Shown: positions 48,301 to 57,950 of the stretch, piece by piece
Position numbering within the stretch: position 1 is the stretch's first letter
Layout of the letters: every line of letters begins with the position of its first letter
From: Diorhabda sublineata
Lineage: Eukaryota > Arthropoda > Insecta > Coleoptera > Chrysomelidae
Direction of reading: 5' to 3'
DNA: 64,000 bases
NCBI RefSeq assembly: GCF_026230105.1
Contig: NC_079479.1
Coordinates: 30,411,385-30,475,384, forward strand
Translations under genes and position numbers: made by a program
The notes under the pieces: model-generated
The model's input: only the letters and a program-made list of their open reading frames with translations
What the model was told of the DNA's origin: nothing
The model's database searches: none

Positions 48301-49150
48301 AAGGACTACAAAAGTCACTGATTTGGGAGTAAATCTATTAGAGTCTGTGTAGCTCATGTTGCACAAATAAGCTACTTTTATGAATCACTCGAAATCATGG
48401 AATCTATTCCTTAATGGAAGTTTTTTAGATTGTGGGTGTTCAGGGGTTCATTTAGAAATACCAAAGCTTCGTCTTTCAGGCCAAACAGATGTTTTTGTGT
48501 TTTTACTTACCAAACATTGGACTAAAGCATCGCTGACAAAAGTGTATAAACTTGAAGGGAGTTTTTGTTAGAAAATGAAAATGATTATGAAAAAAATGTA
48601 TTGTTCCTTTTTTTTTCGTCTTTTTTAGATCGAAAACTTTTCAAACAAAGCTCGTATGTCTCTTTTTATGTGATAAGATATATTAAAGTCAACTTCTTGT
48701 TATTTTCACCCAGATCTTTCGTGAAACCGTGTCCTTTTGAATTTTTCCATCCATTATTGATTATTTTTACTCAAATCTCAAATATTTCAATATTCGTATG
48801 ATTGAATGGTGTATGGTAATACTTTGAAACATAAAGAACTATGAAATAGTTATTATAATAAAAAAATAACTTACCGGAACAAGCCTGGGGTGGAAGAGGA
48901 AATATAAGGGTAGTAGACGATTTTCTTCTAGCTACAGCGCATCCAAGAGAATGAGGTTTGAAGGAACGCAATTGTTGCATAAAATCAGAACACTCCATAA
49001 GAGCTACGTCAGCAAAATGTAAGTCGCACAAAATCTGATTCTTGAAGCGTCGCGCACGCTTCTGATTGAGTCCGGTCAAATTGAGACCACAACTGTTGCA
49101 TCGCAAACATTCTTCGTGGTAGTGGTTATTGTCATACAACGGTGAAGGTT
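33207..49150 (-). CDS. LIM-RapGAP-BTB-BACK protein gene, partial (ten exons; span includes introns)
   Basis: The gene predicts a cytoplasmic signalling protein. RapGAP domains speed GTP hydrolysis on Rap-type small GTPases, LIM and BTB domains bind partner proteins, and BACK usually follows BTB. Exons in transcript order are 49150-48875, 42760-42557, 40655-40418, 39134-38954, 38265-37863, 36794-36501, 36110-35890, 35806-35479, 35426-34955 and 33381-33207. All introns are GT-AG, all nine junctions keep phase, and the 930 codons contain no stop. Introns range from 52 bp to about 6.1 kb and carry LINE, piggyBac and MITE relics. The gene is incomplete at both ends: the first LIM zinc finger and start lie above 49150 or outside the window, and the last exon ends in a donor with no following exon found. 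It resembles insect proteins annotated as 'serine-enriched protein', from memory and unchecked. The alternative is two neighbouring genes, but the phase-perfect F-to-G join argues against that. Confidence 0.85.
34160..34620 (-). mobile_element. LINE endonuclease relic with a 96-bp duplication, inside an intron
   Basis: The minus strand reads LTQLIIEPTRVPDRDDDFAN, then LLNLFLTTDTDLY, then GTSDHKLI. LTQLVxxPTRxxDxxxxxLDLxLT...GxSDH is the C-terminal pattern of LINE endonucleases. Bases 34392-34463 recur at 34488-34560. It lies in the intron between exons I and J. Confidence 0.65.
34955..35426 (-). CDS. Exon I: C-terminal BTB and start of BACK
   Basis: Acceptor tttcttattttag, donor gtaaataa. 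The frame opens with a Lys/Asp-rich end of the insert (ESKDKDGKDKPSLSQLPVPR). The BTB fold then resumes: FSIIEFDADTFRILLDYLHT, GSCPLTCSTIPGLICAAEHY, DLPELLQACFHHAKQFL. FxxLLxYLYTG and the LLxAAxxYxLxxLxxxC pattern are the standard second half of BTB. The helices after that (VCCMLCSLENYYWRYTSASE, FLNLSESMVQMIMCR) match the start of a BACK domain. Exit phase 2. Confidence 0.92.
35479..35806 (-). CDS. Exon H: BTB helix and Ser/Pro-rich insertion
   Basis: Acceptor attatttag. The donor (gtattaca) is weak, but it is the only one that keeps frame with exon I, across a 52-bp intron. The frame begins VRSRVFQEMLYGIQTGFG, completing the BTB RSxVFxxML helix. It then leaves the fold for about 100 residues rich in Pro, Ser, Arg and Lys (TRPKSVPSSPMVKRAFTRLG, HLSADDKKKWTSSQD). 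Several SP and TRPKS motifs look like phosphorylation sites, which is an inference. The BTB fold resumes in exon I. Confidence 0.85.
35890..36110 (-). CDS. Exon G: linker and N-terminal part of the BTB domain
   Basis: Acceptor gcttttctag, donor gtaagtac. The frame reads SWRPIGHMRPSSPLLDSVRD, then an acidic helix QFEDYDQIAKDFTRMF, then the start of a BTB fold, LFDVSFLVGQSKQKIKLVGV, then RAILG. In BTB domains this is the D-V-x-F-x-V strand pair and the (H)RAxLxxRS helix; the usual His before RA is Val here. Exit phase 0. The intron to exon H is only 83 bp. Confidence 0.9.
36501..36794 (-). CDS. Exon F: C-terminal RapGAP subdomain
   Basis: Acceptor attttctttcag, donor gtgagtaa. The frame reads VRTSPRIKRKPTHYEVSVVT, then RDEVGAYKPYLWEQSVFDKG, then PMFREWLLTKVVNGERASYS, then APKFARMQERTRSQMLEDIV. 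Family pattern: (V/T)R(D)xVxxFGPxLP...F.KgpxFxxFLLtKxiNaExAx..axKFaxmxeRTR. The segment where many members have FGPP reads YKPY here, a small departure. The exon ends with KPYRRG and runs in phase into the BTB exon. Confidence 0.93.
36840..37335 (+). mobile_element. LINE RNase H relic ending in CCTAA-like repeats, inside an intron
   Basis: The plus strand reads AFPRGSLIFYTDGLNTENVQ, then VQAVYSYEIESKLVWDCIFD, then a Lys/Glu-rich end. FTDGSK and the SKLVWDC region match the RNase H of R1/Jockey LINEs. It ends acataacataacctaacctag, which resembles the insect telomere unit (CCTAA). Confidence 0.5.
37863..38265 (-). CDS. Exon E: RapGAP catalytic core with the Asn thumb
   Basis: Acceptor atttttcag, donor gtgagttt. 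Landmarks in order are KVGVIYVKESQYTEEEIL, FEEFLQILGEKVRLRGFDRY, LTGLYSIYTNWRNIEIMFHV, STLLPYEKHDPQKLQRKRHI, GNDIVCVVF and KSHFLHTFIL. KRHIGNDIV is the diagnostic catalytic motif of the family, and its Asn is the known catalytic 'thumb' that replaces the arginine finger used by RasGAPs. The Asn is present, so the domain is predicted to be active. Spacing and length match ordinary RapGAP domains. Confidence 0.95.
38954..39134 (-). CDS. Exon D: RapGAP N-terminal subdomain, continued
   Basis: The acceptor is at 39135 (tttttcag). The donor gtacatta is weaker than its neighbours. The frame reads ILVRAISYTVHGLIPASCVF, then ADRYNREEVVRSLGKEVNIN, then PPLTLGQLPDTPEELLKLDQ. Position and pattern match the helix-strand region between the GTEHxNY motif and the catalytic half in RapGAP proteins. 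This is the least conserved part of the family, so recognition rests mainly on phase and position. Exit phase 0. Confidence 0.82.
39290..40137 (-). mobile_element. Truncated piggyBac element with TTAA-flanked ends, in an intron
   Basis: The minus strand encodes DEMKGYIALCIIMSQVKKSN, then LGSYWSKRTIINTLIFAATM, then SRDRFFDISKFLHFTDNENW, and further on RLSYIQFNPSTRA and FGIKIYKLCESSSGY. These are piggyBac (DDE_Tnp_1_7) transposase blocks with stops and deletions. The right end on the minus strand is TTAACCCTAGGAGTACATTT and the left end on the plus strand is ttaaaaccctttgagtacgg. Both match the piggyBac TTAA-CCC signature. It sits between exons C and D. Confidence 0.8.
40418..40655 (-). CDS. 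Exon C: start of the RapGAP homology region
   Basis: Acceptor aaatttcag, donor gtaagtct. After SCNDLFEDDEDD and a short basic run, the frame reads YEKYFYGTEHWNYFTNDEDL, then GPVILSIKQETLNSRDQF. The family pattern here is a conserved (F/Y)xG(K/T)EHxNY(F/Y) followed by a LGPxxxSxK strand, so this is the usual beginning of the RapGAP fold. The exon follows a second acidic cluster. Phase 1 entry, phase 2 exit. Confidence 0.88.
41037..41230. mobile_element. Small inverted-repeat (MITE-like) element
   Basis: gtgaacacactgtttacact at 41053 and its approximate reverse complement near 41187-41215 (gtaaacagtgtgttcagtct) bracket 190 bp. The flanks carry similar words (ttgagttctcaaata and ttgagctctcaaata). 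It lies in the intron between exons B and C region, upstream of exon C. Confidence 0.5.
42557..42760 (-). CDS. Exon B: acidic linker with GYWIEC motif, N-terminal to RapGAP
   Basis: Acceptor aattttcag, donor gtaagtg. The frame reads DEFCEEFPHNFIPTPGYWIE, then CSRQKITSD, then a very acidic run (Asp/Glu/Ser) ending VSGFKRKDR. A GYWIE-type motif followed by an acidic stretch precedes the RapGAP domain in Rap1GAP-family proteins, which supports the order. Entry phase 2, exit phase 1; both fit the neighbours. Confidence 0.85.
42765..44600. other. Large intron (A to B), left part: little recognised
   Basis: A weak transposase-like stretch (SPKVTVWSGISRNY near 43655-43705, compare PxVTVWCGIS) suggests a Tc1-related relic. 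The remainder is AT-rich and unassigned. Confidence 0.35.
44600..45860 (+). mobile_element. RTE-like LINE relic, RT and 3' region, split by another LINE
   Basis: The frame before the break reads FIDFKKELDMMYYKPL (FIDFxKAFDtv), then YTENQGS-like decayed fingers, then NTTNQ and VGDEVGLKMN. After the break it resumes LSKSKVMYN. Joining 44914 to 45442 restores the LINE RT pattern GLxMNxxKTKxM. Stops elsewhere. Confidence 0.7.
44915..45434 (-). mobile_element. 5'-truncated LINE inserted in the RTE-like relic, 7-bp target duplication
   Basis: The minus strand reads ITTRIELARRTFFKLKSLLT, then SNDLNLRTRWRITQCYVLTI, then LLYGVESWTLKVSSMRKVEA, then FEVWLFRRILKIPWTNRVTN, and a degenerate tail ending in (GAA)n. 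ATGAACC flanks it at 44908-44914 and 45435-45441. It is the same family as the relic at 50-360. Confidence 0.85.
46700..47150 (-). mobile_element. LINE relic, RT 3' end (frameshifted)
   Basis: Two overlapping minus frames together give IYRNRDQIPNLQGCHHTQWK, then NQEMKIVRRIAGKTFFDRKR, then SEDIRRTCKIDKINEWILGR, then KREWKEHIDRMNDDRMVKIA. The order matches the C-terminal tail of LINE ORFs (R-xxIRxxCxIxxIxxWxxxRxxxWxxHIxRMxxxRxxKIA). Confidence 0.7.
47880..48600 (+). other. Unassigned open stretches in the A-B intron
   Basis: Frames at 47888-48097 and 48081-48240 (KEVSDCIPPEIKGISCNVEV) look less random than their surroundings but match nothing I recognise. They may be an unidentified TE ORF. 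Confidence 0.25.
48875..49150 (-). CDS. Exon A: second half of a LIM zinc-binding domain
   Basis: The acceptor is tttttattcag at 49151 and the donor is gtaagtta below 48875. Two entry bases are followed by PSPLYDNNHYHEECLRCNSC and, after a Gly/Asn/Lys-rich loop, ILCDLHFADV. The spacing H-x2-C-x2-C-x2-C and the final C-x2-H are those of a LIM domain from the last ligands of finger 1 through finger 2. The first CxxC must be in an upstream exon that I could not find between 49151 and 64000. The rest of the exon (KPHSLGCAVARRKSSTT..., Pro-rich end) is linker. The TTG at 49137-49139 is an internal Leu. The exon ends in phase 1, and the next exon completes a codon for Asp. Confidence 0.88.
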
Positions 49151-49949
49151 CTGAATAAAAAAAGATATTAATTTGGAAAATAACTACATTGTTAATTTTT
49201 CAACAAACAGTATCCTAAAAACGTAGTCAGACTACATCAGTAATCGTAATCCAAGATCAAATTTATGTTCTACAAATACGAAGAATTATAATTCAATCAG
49301 TTTAAATTTTTGTCACATATTCAGCTAGGAAGAAACATGAGTTTAGAGAAATGAAAATAATTTATAATTCATCTAGAGTTTGGTAGTTTATTAGATTATT
49401 AATTGCGAGGTTTATTTGGTATAATTCTTATTCGACTATCATTAAAGGTCTAAATTACCACTTTACTATTCACTTTTCTAATAAACCCTGCTTTAATAGT
49501 ACCAGGTCAACATTAGTAAAACCTACACGGAACATACGAGACTAAATAGAATGGGGGTTGATCGATAACATTCCTTCCTACCACATATGTTGATAATAAT
49601 TAAGTACGGAGGATATGAAAGTGAGAATAGAAAGAGACACAAACTGAGTGTTTACTATAATTTAACATCCTATTAATTTCGTAATTAATAAAGATTAAAA
49701 AAATATTTTATACACATTTTGTACGATATCAACTACTGTTTAGATGTACAACATTTTGTGGTAACCAAGAACCATCAGAAAAGGTCAGTACCAGTTGTCA
49801 ATATACTGCTTATGTATTGAATACAAACTAAACAATAATGAATCCAAGTTCTTCGAGATCTTGATAAAACCATTATTTGGGATTAGATGCAACAACATTC
49901 TCATATTGCTCATTCAATACCTCCTATGTATACAAATTTATCCCACGTA

Positions 49950-50400
49950 AGAATTTAGCAATTGATCTGAATACAAAGTAGTCTAATGGTGTAAGGTCTG
50001 CACTAAATGCTGGATGTGGTAGCTTCGCTTAACTAAACCTGGATATTTTTTCGATGAAATGTCATAAATTTGCTCTGGTATTTTTTTTGTGTCACTAATG
50101 ATTTTTCATGTTCTTTCAGCATGGCAAGGAGCTAATTACTCAACGTTCTCGGTTAATTCGTGTGGTACTATTTGAAATAATTTTTACCCTCTTTAGAGGG
50201 TCCAAGGGTTTCTCAAAATCGGAGAGTGATAGTACTAGATTAGTTTTCTACTACGCTGGTGGACGATCTCAGTGTGAACGATCTTCAAACGTGAAATCTC
50301 CACTATTAAAACGATTAAACTAAAGCTTTGACGTTCCGTCATCAAGTCATTTCTTGCTACCACGGCTGCTTAAAACTTTTTTTTCAATAATGTCTTAACA
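49950..50400 (-). mobile_element. Mariner-like transposase relic, copy 1
   Basis: The minus strand carries decayed N-terminal words (VLLRHYWKKSFKQPW) and a downstream stretch parallel to the better copy at 55240-55930. It is more degraded. Confidence 0.5.
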
Positions 50401-51889
50401 ATACACGAATTTCATTTTTTTCGCACCCCATACTATTTATTAAAAAAACCTACTGGGTCGTCAATAAACAATGAGAGAACGACACAGCTATAGCACATAT
50501 AGCAGGAAATTGGTTAGTATGGGAGATGGACCTGGTAATTCATACCTGTCTGAAAAGATCACACGGAGAAGTCGATTACTACCTGACTTAAGTCCTCTTG
50601 TAGTGTTTTAAGAAATACCTAATTGGAATGTGAGGCGCACACTCTTTTCCAGTGTCCAAGGTGGTTAGACACTAAGGAGGAATCTGAGAGAGAAGATAAA
50701 TTTAATGGGTAGCTAAGTAAGAAATAAGAGTAGAAAAGATTGGATAAACAGAACCACAAAAAATAACCCAAGAGAGGTTATAGTCGGTAAAAGTTCGATA
50801 AAGATAGCAAGAATTTCGTCTGGTGTCTATGAGTATTTCCTTCTTGAAAAAACAAACAAAGTTAGGAAAAGAAAAAGAAACCTCCATGTCGTAATGTCTC
50901 TACGCAACTGTATACAATACTGTCTTCTCGATAATCTTTTTTATTTTGAGGAAGATTTTAAAAACAATTCATACTTTTACTATATTTGTTTTTGTTTATA
51001 ATAAAATTGTAGTAAGTTTTATTTCAAGTGGAAACAATTTTTTTACTCAATTAAAGTATTACATGTACGTCTGCTAATTTTGAAAAAGCTCAAGCAATCA
51101 AAAAAAAATTAATTCATTTCAACTTCAGGAAATATTCCCAACATTTGTACTTTTCATTTATCAAATCATTTTTCTTAATTATATTCTGTTTTGAACTGAA
51201 TAAACGAAGTTATATATTAAAATCTACTCTACTAGTTCTTCAATTGATATTAGTTGACGAAACGATAATATACCGGATTTTGCGGTTTTCCTTTTTTCAT
51301 GAATCCGATATTAACTTACATAATTTCGAATCCCCTCGCATCTTACATACATCTCCAAATGATTTAATAACTTATAACAAAGTCGCATAATGTTATAGAT
51401 CTTTTTTTGGCGCGTTGTTAAAATAAGTATTGGAAGTTTCTGGACTCTACGAGCCGAAGAAAAATATGTGGAAATATCAATCGAATGTGTCTCGAATATC
51501 AACTTATCCGTAACACGGTCAGACATATTGTGTTACAGCTACAGTCAGTTTCTGTATGCCCACATCGGATATTACCCATACATTTAAATGAGTCAGATAA
51601 CGTGGGTTTTCTGCCCAATCATTTTTCTCGATATATGGAATTTCGTATCACATTATCGTCATAAAAGATATACGTAAGTAGTTAATAAAAAATTGAATTA
51701 AAATAAAATACTTTAAAACATAAGGAAAGTTGAGAATTTACCGATAACCAAAATTAGAAATAAGAAATGTATTTAAATTGTTGATAGTATGATAGTTTGC
51801 ATGGACATTGTGTAGGCTAGCAAGGAAAAAGATTTAAAAAATGTTATTTTATTTTTAAATACGGTAGATTTTCAAAGCCCAATTTATAC

Positions 51890-52330
51890 CATTATTCCAT
51901 AGTTTTTAATGATTTGTGACACTTCATGAGACAACACTTTTTCTTCAAATGGGATCTTTTTCTGTAGATTTGTCCTTTAAACGCAATGTAAAAGTCATTG
52001 ACCAAATATTGTACCTTGAGCATTCCAAAACACTGATGGCATAACTTTGTCAGCCAACTTTTGCGTCTTTCTACGCTTTGGAGTCTGAATATCAAGTGCG
52101 GTCCACTCGATTAAATGCTGATTAAATTCCAATGTGTAATTATAGAGCCATTTTTCATCTATTGTCAAATATCGACTCAAAAATTGGTTTCAGTTCTAAA
52201 CAGAGCCTCTGCATACTCAAATACGTCCCTTTGATATCATTTTGTTTCCTTTTTCTATGTTTTCGTCGGTCAGCCTCTTTGGGATGTTAACTGCCTGCAT
52301 CATTCTCATTTGAACCTAGCCAACCACTTT
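51890..52330 (-). mobile_element. Mariner transposase relic, middle region
   Basis: The minus strand reads SRYLTIDEKWLYNYTLEFNQ, then QTPKRRKTQKLADKVMPSVF, then WNAQGTIF. The order (I)TxDEkWiyxYxPExkxqsxxW...kxxxKvMxxvFWdxxGiI is the catalytic D1 region of mariner. Frameshift before the second Asp. Confidence 0.75.
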
Positions 52331-53714
52331 TCAACGACTGCTATTCCTGGAGCAAAGTCCAATTTTAATGAGCTAAGCCGTGAATAGTATTTTTTTGTCA
52401 AAATTCTGTTTTATACGTTATATAAGCTATAACTCACAAACTAATAATATGAATATGAAATTTGAAGCAATGTCTTCCCAAGATTAGAGCTAACTGGAAA
52501 TCATATGAGTATAATACTAGCAGTCCCATCTATATGCGAACGTACGTAAGTTTCAGCCCATCTAATTACCAAATGGTCCAATATTTCAAATGAAACATTT
52601 ATTCAAGAATTTAAGCAAAAAGAAGTCAAATTCTGCATAACTTTGGTGGCTTACATGAAAATAGTAGCTGAGCAAAATCAAGGGGAGTGAGAGTAGTGAA
52701 ATTTACAAAACTGTCTGCAACTGAGCTACGCCGTTTATAGAAAAGATGTTTTTATGGGCTATTTCTATTTTATTTACAATGCTATGGAGGAAGTGCGGAA
52801 AAGTTGTATATTTCATTCTAATTTTTGAAGTATGTCGTAAGTGTGAGTTCTCACAAGAATTTTGAGTCCTTTTTTAACTTCAAATGTTAAAACTACAGTA
52901 TTGTTAAAAAACTGATACTCGTAATTCAGTCTATGTACTCTTGGATTTTAATATTTGAATTATTCCAAATGATAAAAAGTGTAGTAACTTGAATCCACGA
53001 AAAGTAAACCAATTAAAAATATATTTTCATTTAGATGCGTATCATTAGAAACAACAGAAAGTTACGAAATTAGTTTTAAAGATAAACAGAAAATGTGACA
53101 AATTTTTAATTCTACGAACAAAGCGGTTCGATGAAAAATAAAATTCCATTTAGAAAGTAGACATTGATGGTCATATAGCCGAGGGTGATCCATATCACAT
53201 TCACCTTATAAAAAAACCCTTTACAACTATGGAAATGAGAATGAAGGGTTGGTAACTTTTGCTATGCACATAATTAATTGCGTATCGTGTTTATTCAAAA
53301 CGTACCACGCCTGTTTATTATTCGTAAAAGTTTTAAATGACGTCAAAGTTCTCCGACAAGTTGTCGTCGTTATTGTCAAATTAAGCGTCCGATCAAATGA
53401 AATTACCAGTCCCGGATCTAAGGGAAAGTAAACCAGGAGCCCGGGGCCGAATTCCTTAGTTCAATCGAACTAAATATTGAATTGGTACCTCACCAGGTAG
53501 ATATTGCATCGAATCTTGTGCTATTTTAATAAACACATATAATTTACTGTCATCTTTCAATTTATATAAATTGAGATTATTAAGAAATGCATGGTTGATC
53601 GTGTATATATTGGATGGTTATGAGCCCTTCATGCTAGCACTAGTAAAGAGATAAAAACTGCTTTCTGGTTAGGTTAGGTATACGATGGTGGTTCTCCAAG
53701 TTTTCATAATCCAT

Positions 53715-54080
53715 CAATAGGTGGCGTTAATGAGTCGTGGCACCATTGTATTTGTCATTATCTTAGATATCGATCGAGTAAGTTGTTAATAGTGAAGTTA
53801 ATGCAAAAATGGAAATCATTCCTGAAGACTGGATGATTTTAAATTAAAATACCTTACTTAACAACCTTTGTGCAACTTTTGGTAATGAAGCACCATCAGA
53901 GAAGACTTTTTATAGTTGGTTTGCAGAATTTCGTCATGGTCGTGCATCCTTCAGTGATGAATGTCGAGAAGGTAGATCAAAATCGATTGTCATTTCGAGA
54001 AACATCGATGCTGTGCGCAACATGATTAAAGAAGAACGGCATGTGACTTACAGATAGATAGAGGCGCCTCTTAGGATATC
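53715..54080 (+). mobile_element. Mariner transposase relic, N-terminal domain
   Basis: The plus strand reads LCATFGNEAPSEKTFYSWFA, then EFRHGRASFSDECREGRSKS, then NIDAVRNMIKEERHVTYR. This matches mariner N-terminal DNA-binding domains closely. It breaks at a stop near 54057. Confidence 0.8.
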
Positions 54081-54984
54081 GCAATGAGCTTAATTACCCC
54101 CTACCACCCTAGTTTAGCCTTCAGGTATTTTTAGATTGGGTTATACCTATAATTATAATTTTGATCGATGAGCCTTTTTAGGTCGATATAGTTTTATTTC
54201 GAAAACTCCGAATAAGGTCATAACCATAGATTAAACCATCATCTGACGTTTGAAACGGCTTCAAACTTGTCATTACTTTAGAATAAGGTTGGTGTAGGGA
54301 ATATGCCCATGTTGTTATATGCTTTCACCGTAATTTCTACTTGCTTGCGCTACAGACTATCTAACTGTTAAGTTAACTAAGTGTTAGCTGTTTGAACCAG
54401 ACCTTTGAGAATGGGAGTCATGGGAGATGGTCTAGGCCCTCTTCCTATGTGTACTTGCCACAGTACCATACTTTGTAGTGAGCTCTTTTCGTGATGTACG
54501 GGCCTCAAAAAATTTTTGAAACTATGTTTCTACGATATCAGCTTTAGAGTAGAAAAAATGTTTCTAGAATTGGTTTGAACACGTGCAAATCTATATAAAC
54601 CTTCAAAAGTATTAAAATACTTTGTTTCCAAATTGTTCATTTTTGTTTCACATTTTGTAAAAACTTTTTTAATTTGTTATTTGAAAAATGGAATTAAAAA
54701 CGAAGAAATATTCTTCATGGGTTCGGCTTGCTAAAATTATTGAATAAAAGGCTAGATAAATTGCTGCTAAAATTTTATTTAAGCCCATTAATGACTAAAA
54801 ATAGTTGTAGAATAAAATTTCAGGAGTTTTCTTGAGAAAATTTATCTTTTTTTAACGTCCCTAATGGAATTCGATTTAGGAACTATTGAGCTATTTTACT
54901 TTTAAAACCTCCTTTCGGTGAAGGCTCATAAAAATTTCATCAATTAAAAATATTATAGAACAAAAAAATGCAAAAGTTCCCAGT

Positions 54985-55050
54985 CAGACTCAAACCCGCG
55001 ACGATTTGACTGAAAGGCGGCGACCTAACGGCTTGACGGCCGCATTTTTT
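54985..55050 (-). repeat. tRNA-like sequence, probably a SINE head
   Basis: The minus strand reads gcggccgtcaagccgttagg, then tcgccgcctttcagtcaaat, then cgtcgcgggtttgagtctga. The last part resembles a T-arm (box B with one mismatch). No matching acceptor stem, so not a functional tRNA. Confidence 0.4.
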
Positions 55051-55239
55051 TATAAATCGTCGTGATAAAATTCATATATGAATTCATGGGTAATTTAATT
55101 AAAAATACTTAACAGTCAATAAATATTCAAATCGAGCCAATGCTATTAATGTAATTAATTTTCTATATATTAATAGTTTTTTCATAAATATCATTTTTTT
55201 TATTGAATAATAATATAGAAAGATATTGTAATAGAAATC

Positions 55240-55930
55240 TGACGGTGCAAGATCTGGACTAAATGCTGGATATGGTAGGGGTTTGATACAACCAAGTTCC
55301 TCGATTTTATTCCCCTAACTTTCGTACTATGTGGTTTAGCTGTCCAATATATACCTCGGCATTGATAGCTCTACCATCTGGAATGATTTCGGAGTACATT
55401 AAAACTTCATAATTCCATCACAAATTAAAAGTTTCCGCCCGAATCGACTTCCCTTTGGGATGGTTTTTGGCAATTGTCCTTTATATAACCACTGATTTTC
55501 CATGTTCCAGTTGTTTAAATAAATTTTCCATCGTAAGTAACAATGAAATTATCATCTTTCGACTAGGCAAGGAGCTGTTTCCACACCTCTGCTCTCGCTT
55601 AATTTATGTGGAGCTATTCGACAACTAATGATTTTAAATGGCGACGTATGGTATATTTAGAAGGTCCTAGAGAATGGGATAATCGGTGGTACCAGGAAAG
55701 TTTTCTACTGATTCCCTTTTAACCTCAATATCCAACGTGAATGATCTTCAAGCGTCAAATCTCCACCATTGAAACGATTGAACCAACGCTGTGTCGTTCC
55801 GTCATTAATTTCTCCTTCAATTTCATTAATTTCCATGGCTGCTTCAAACTTTTGATTCCAATGATGTCTCAACAATACACGTGAATTTTATGTGTATCGC
55901 AGTCCCTACTATTTATCATAAAAACTCTGT
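55240..55930 (-). pseudogene. Mariner-like transposase pseudogene, copy 2
   Basis: From the 5' end on the minus strand: HWNQKFEAAMEINEIEGEIN, then DGTTQRWFNRFNGGDLTLED (the TxRRWFxRFxxGDxxLED block), HKLSESRGVET (the LxExxxxRRVE block), then decayed catalytic words, ending near YHIQHLVQIL. Several stops and shifts. Confidence 0.65.
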
Positions 55931-56489
55931 ATTGTTAATTAAAAACTCAGAATGATTGAAAGAAAATAAAGAAATTAAACTCTTCATAGGATTAGAGACG
56001 TGCCTAAATCGAGCCGTAGGAATTTTCACATATCAGTCCCTCTGAAGTTTTTATCAATATCATGTTACAATTAGTAACACAATCTTTTGGTAGAATTCTT
56101 AATCTTCTTTGTTCCTTATAGAGCACTCTATTAGCGAAATTCTAAAGCTTGATTTAAAAGTTCTAGACTATTTGGTTTCGTATAAAAATTTAGTCAACGT
56201 AATATTATTAATTATTTCACCAATTTTTTTATTGAATCATGTGTAATTACAAATTCATTGGTTGTTGAAAAGTGATTTGATAGAAAAGTTCATCTAAGAG
56301 ATCACAAAAAAACTTATAGAGTGAGATAAACAAAGTATGATAAAAACAAGCTTTATAATGCTAAATTTGTTAATGGTACTTGATTAAATCTTATGAATAG
56401 AGCTATAACAGATCCAGTAAAGATTATATGTGTAATACGCTTTAAATTTAATTACTCTTGGATCCAACCAAAACCTCTACTTTCATTTT

Positions 56490-56680
56490 GTATTTTTTTC
56501 TGAATTTGGACAATTTCCACTGAATGTGCGTTGTGAGAGAAGTTTTAACAAGATTAAAACTTATGAGCTTTGCTCTGGGAGAACGAATACTTCAATATTA
56601 GCAACAAAAAGTCGACTGGCATATCAAAGAGTCAGAGAGTTGTTTTCAGAGTCATGAAGAAGCATGTGCTTTTATTATAT
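56490..56680 (+). mobile_element. hAT transposase relic, C-terminal dimerisation domain
   Basis: The plus strand reads FPLNVRCERSFNKIKTYELC, then ATKSRLAYQRVRELF. P(x)SxxxCERSFSxLKxIKTYLRSTMxxxRLxxLA is the hAT C-terminal signature. Only this fragment remains. Confidence 0.5.
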
Positions 56681-57869
56681 AAAACTGACAGCATGATAAC
56701 ATGTATGGAGAAAGTAAATAAATAAAAATGTGTAACAATAATAGCATCCCAAGTTCTTTACTGTTAGAAGTCAGCTTACTCTTTAAATAAACTTAGAAAA
56801 TTATGATTGTAGTGTGGTATCTGGAATTGTTAGAAAACTGGTAACTTAATGAAAGTCCAAGTATACAAATTGGGTAGTTTTAAACTTTTTATTAGTTAGG
56901 AAAACATGTTACTGTCAAAATATTAATTTTGAAAATTATTCACCTTGTATATCGATATTGTTATTGAAAAAATTTTGCCAAATATGTTGATGTAAACCAT
57001 GTGAACGAAATATAAACAATTAAAAAAGTTAAATTTTTTTTTTAATACAAATTCGTAAAAGACCAACTTTTGGATTATTAGTCATGTTTATTATTACGAA
57101 TTGTGCACAGAAATTTTGACTTTATTCAGTTGAATATTGGTGCTGACATATCACTTAATAGAAGATTTACACGGGTCCAAATTTACGTTCAAATAATATA
57201 AGTTTTTTTATCATGAAATTAGTTTATTTTTTCCTGTCATTTCAATAAAACCTGTTAATTGTACATCCTGTATAAAATATAATTTCCTTGATATTAATAG
57301 CGTTAGATTAATCTAATATAAATTTCAAATTTCAGTAGATTTTATTTTTTTCCTAAAATATATAATTAGATCTTTTTAATCATTTTTGACAGGCTTCTCT
57401 CAAAAATATCTTAATTTGTAATAGCAAAGTGGATTTTTACCAGATCCTGTCTAATATCTAGAGACGGATAAAACAAAAATTATACAAATATTTTTAAATT
57501 TAATGGTTTTGTGGTAAAATAAAAATATGTTCGTCATTATGACGTTTTTGTCCATATTTGCATTTGACTGATTGATTGAATTCAATAATATTATGCAGAT
57601 ACTGTCAACTAATAAGTACAGCAACAAGTAAATGCTCAAAGAAGCGTTTATGTATTGTCCATTTACCTTCAGAAGTTGCGTTAAGTAACTCACTATCATT
57701 TTTGGTAGAAATGTTGACAAGTAGGTACACGTGTAACTATGTAGATACCACGTTATTAAATATAATTGTAAAAGTCACTAAGTGTTTTAAAGGTTTTTTA
57801 GATCGTTAAATAGCAACATGTAAACACTATGAACATGCAACAAATGCATTTAAATATAAGGACGTGCAC

Positions 57870-57950
57870 GTGCTACGGGAGCACCGAAATCACTGATGGA
57901 GCGCCGCGGCGACGGAACGTCGACAAATGCCCCACCCCCAGCATCGATTG
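57870..57950. other. GC-rich island in AT-rich DNA
   Basis: About 80 bp with high GC (gcgccgcggcgacggaacgt and neighbours) within several kilobases of strongly AT-rich DNA. No ORF or family match. Confidence 0.5.

Noticed and set aside
49137..49139. Possible translation start of the LIM exon
   Set aside because: The codon is TTG inside an exon with an acceptor at 49151; the first LIM zinc finger is missing, so the true start is upstream.
54985..55050. Functional serine- or leucine-like tRNA
   Set aside because: The acceptor stem does not pair and the anticodon arm is not clear.
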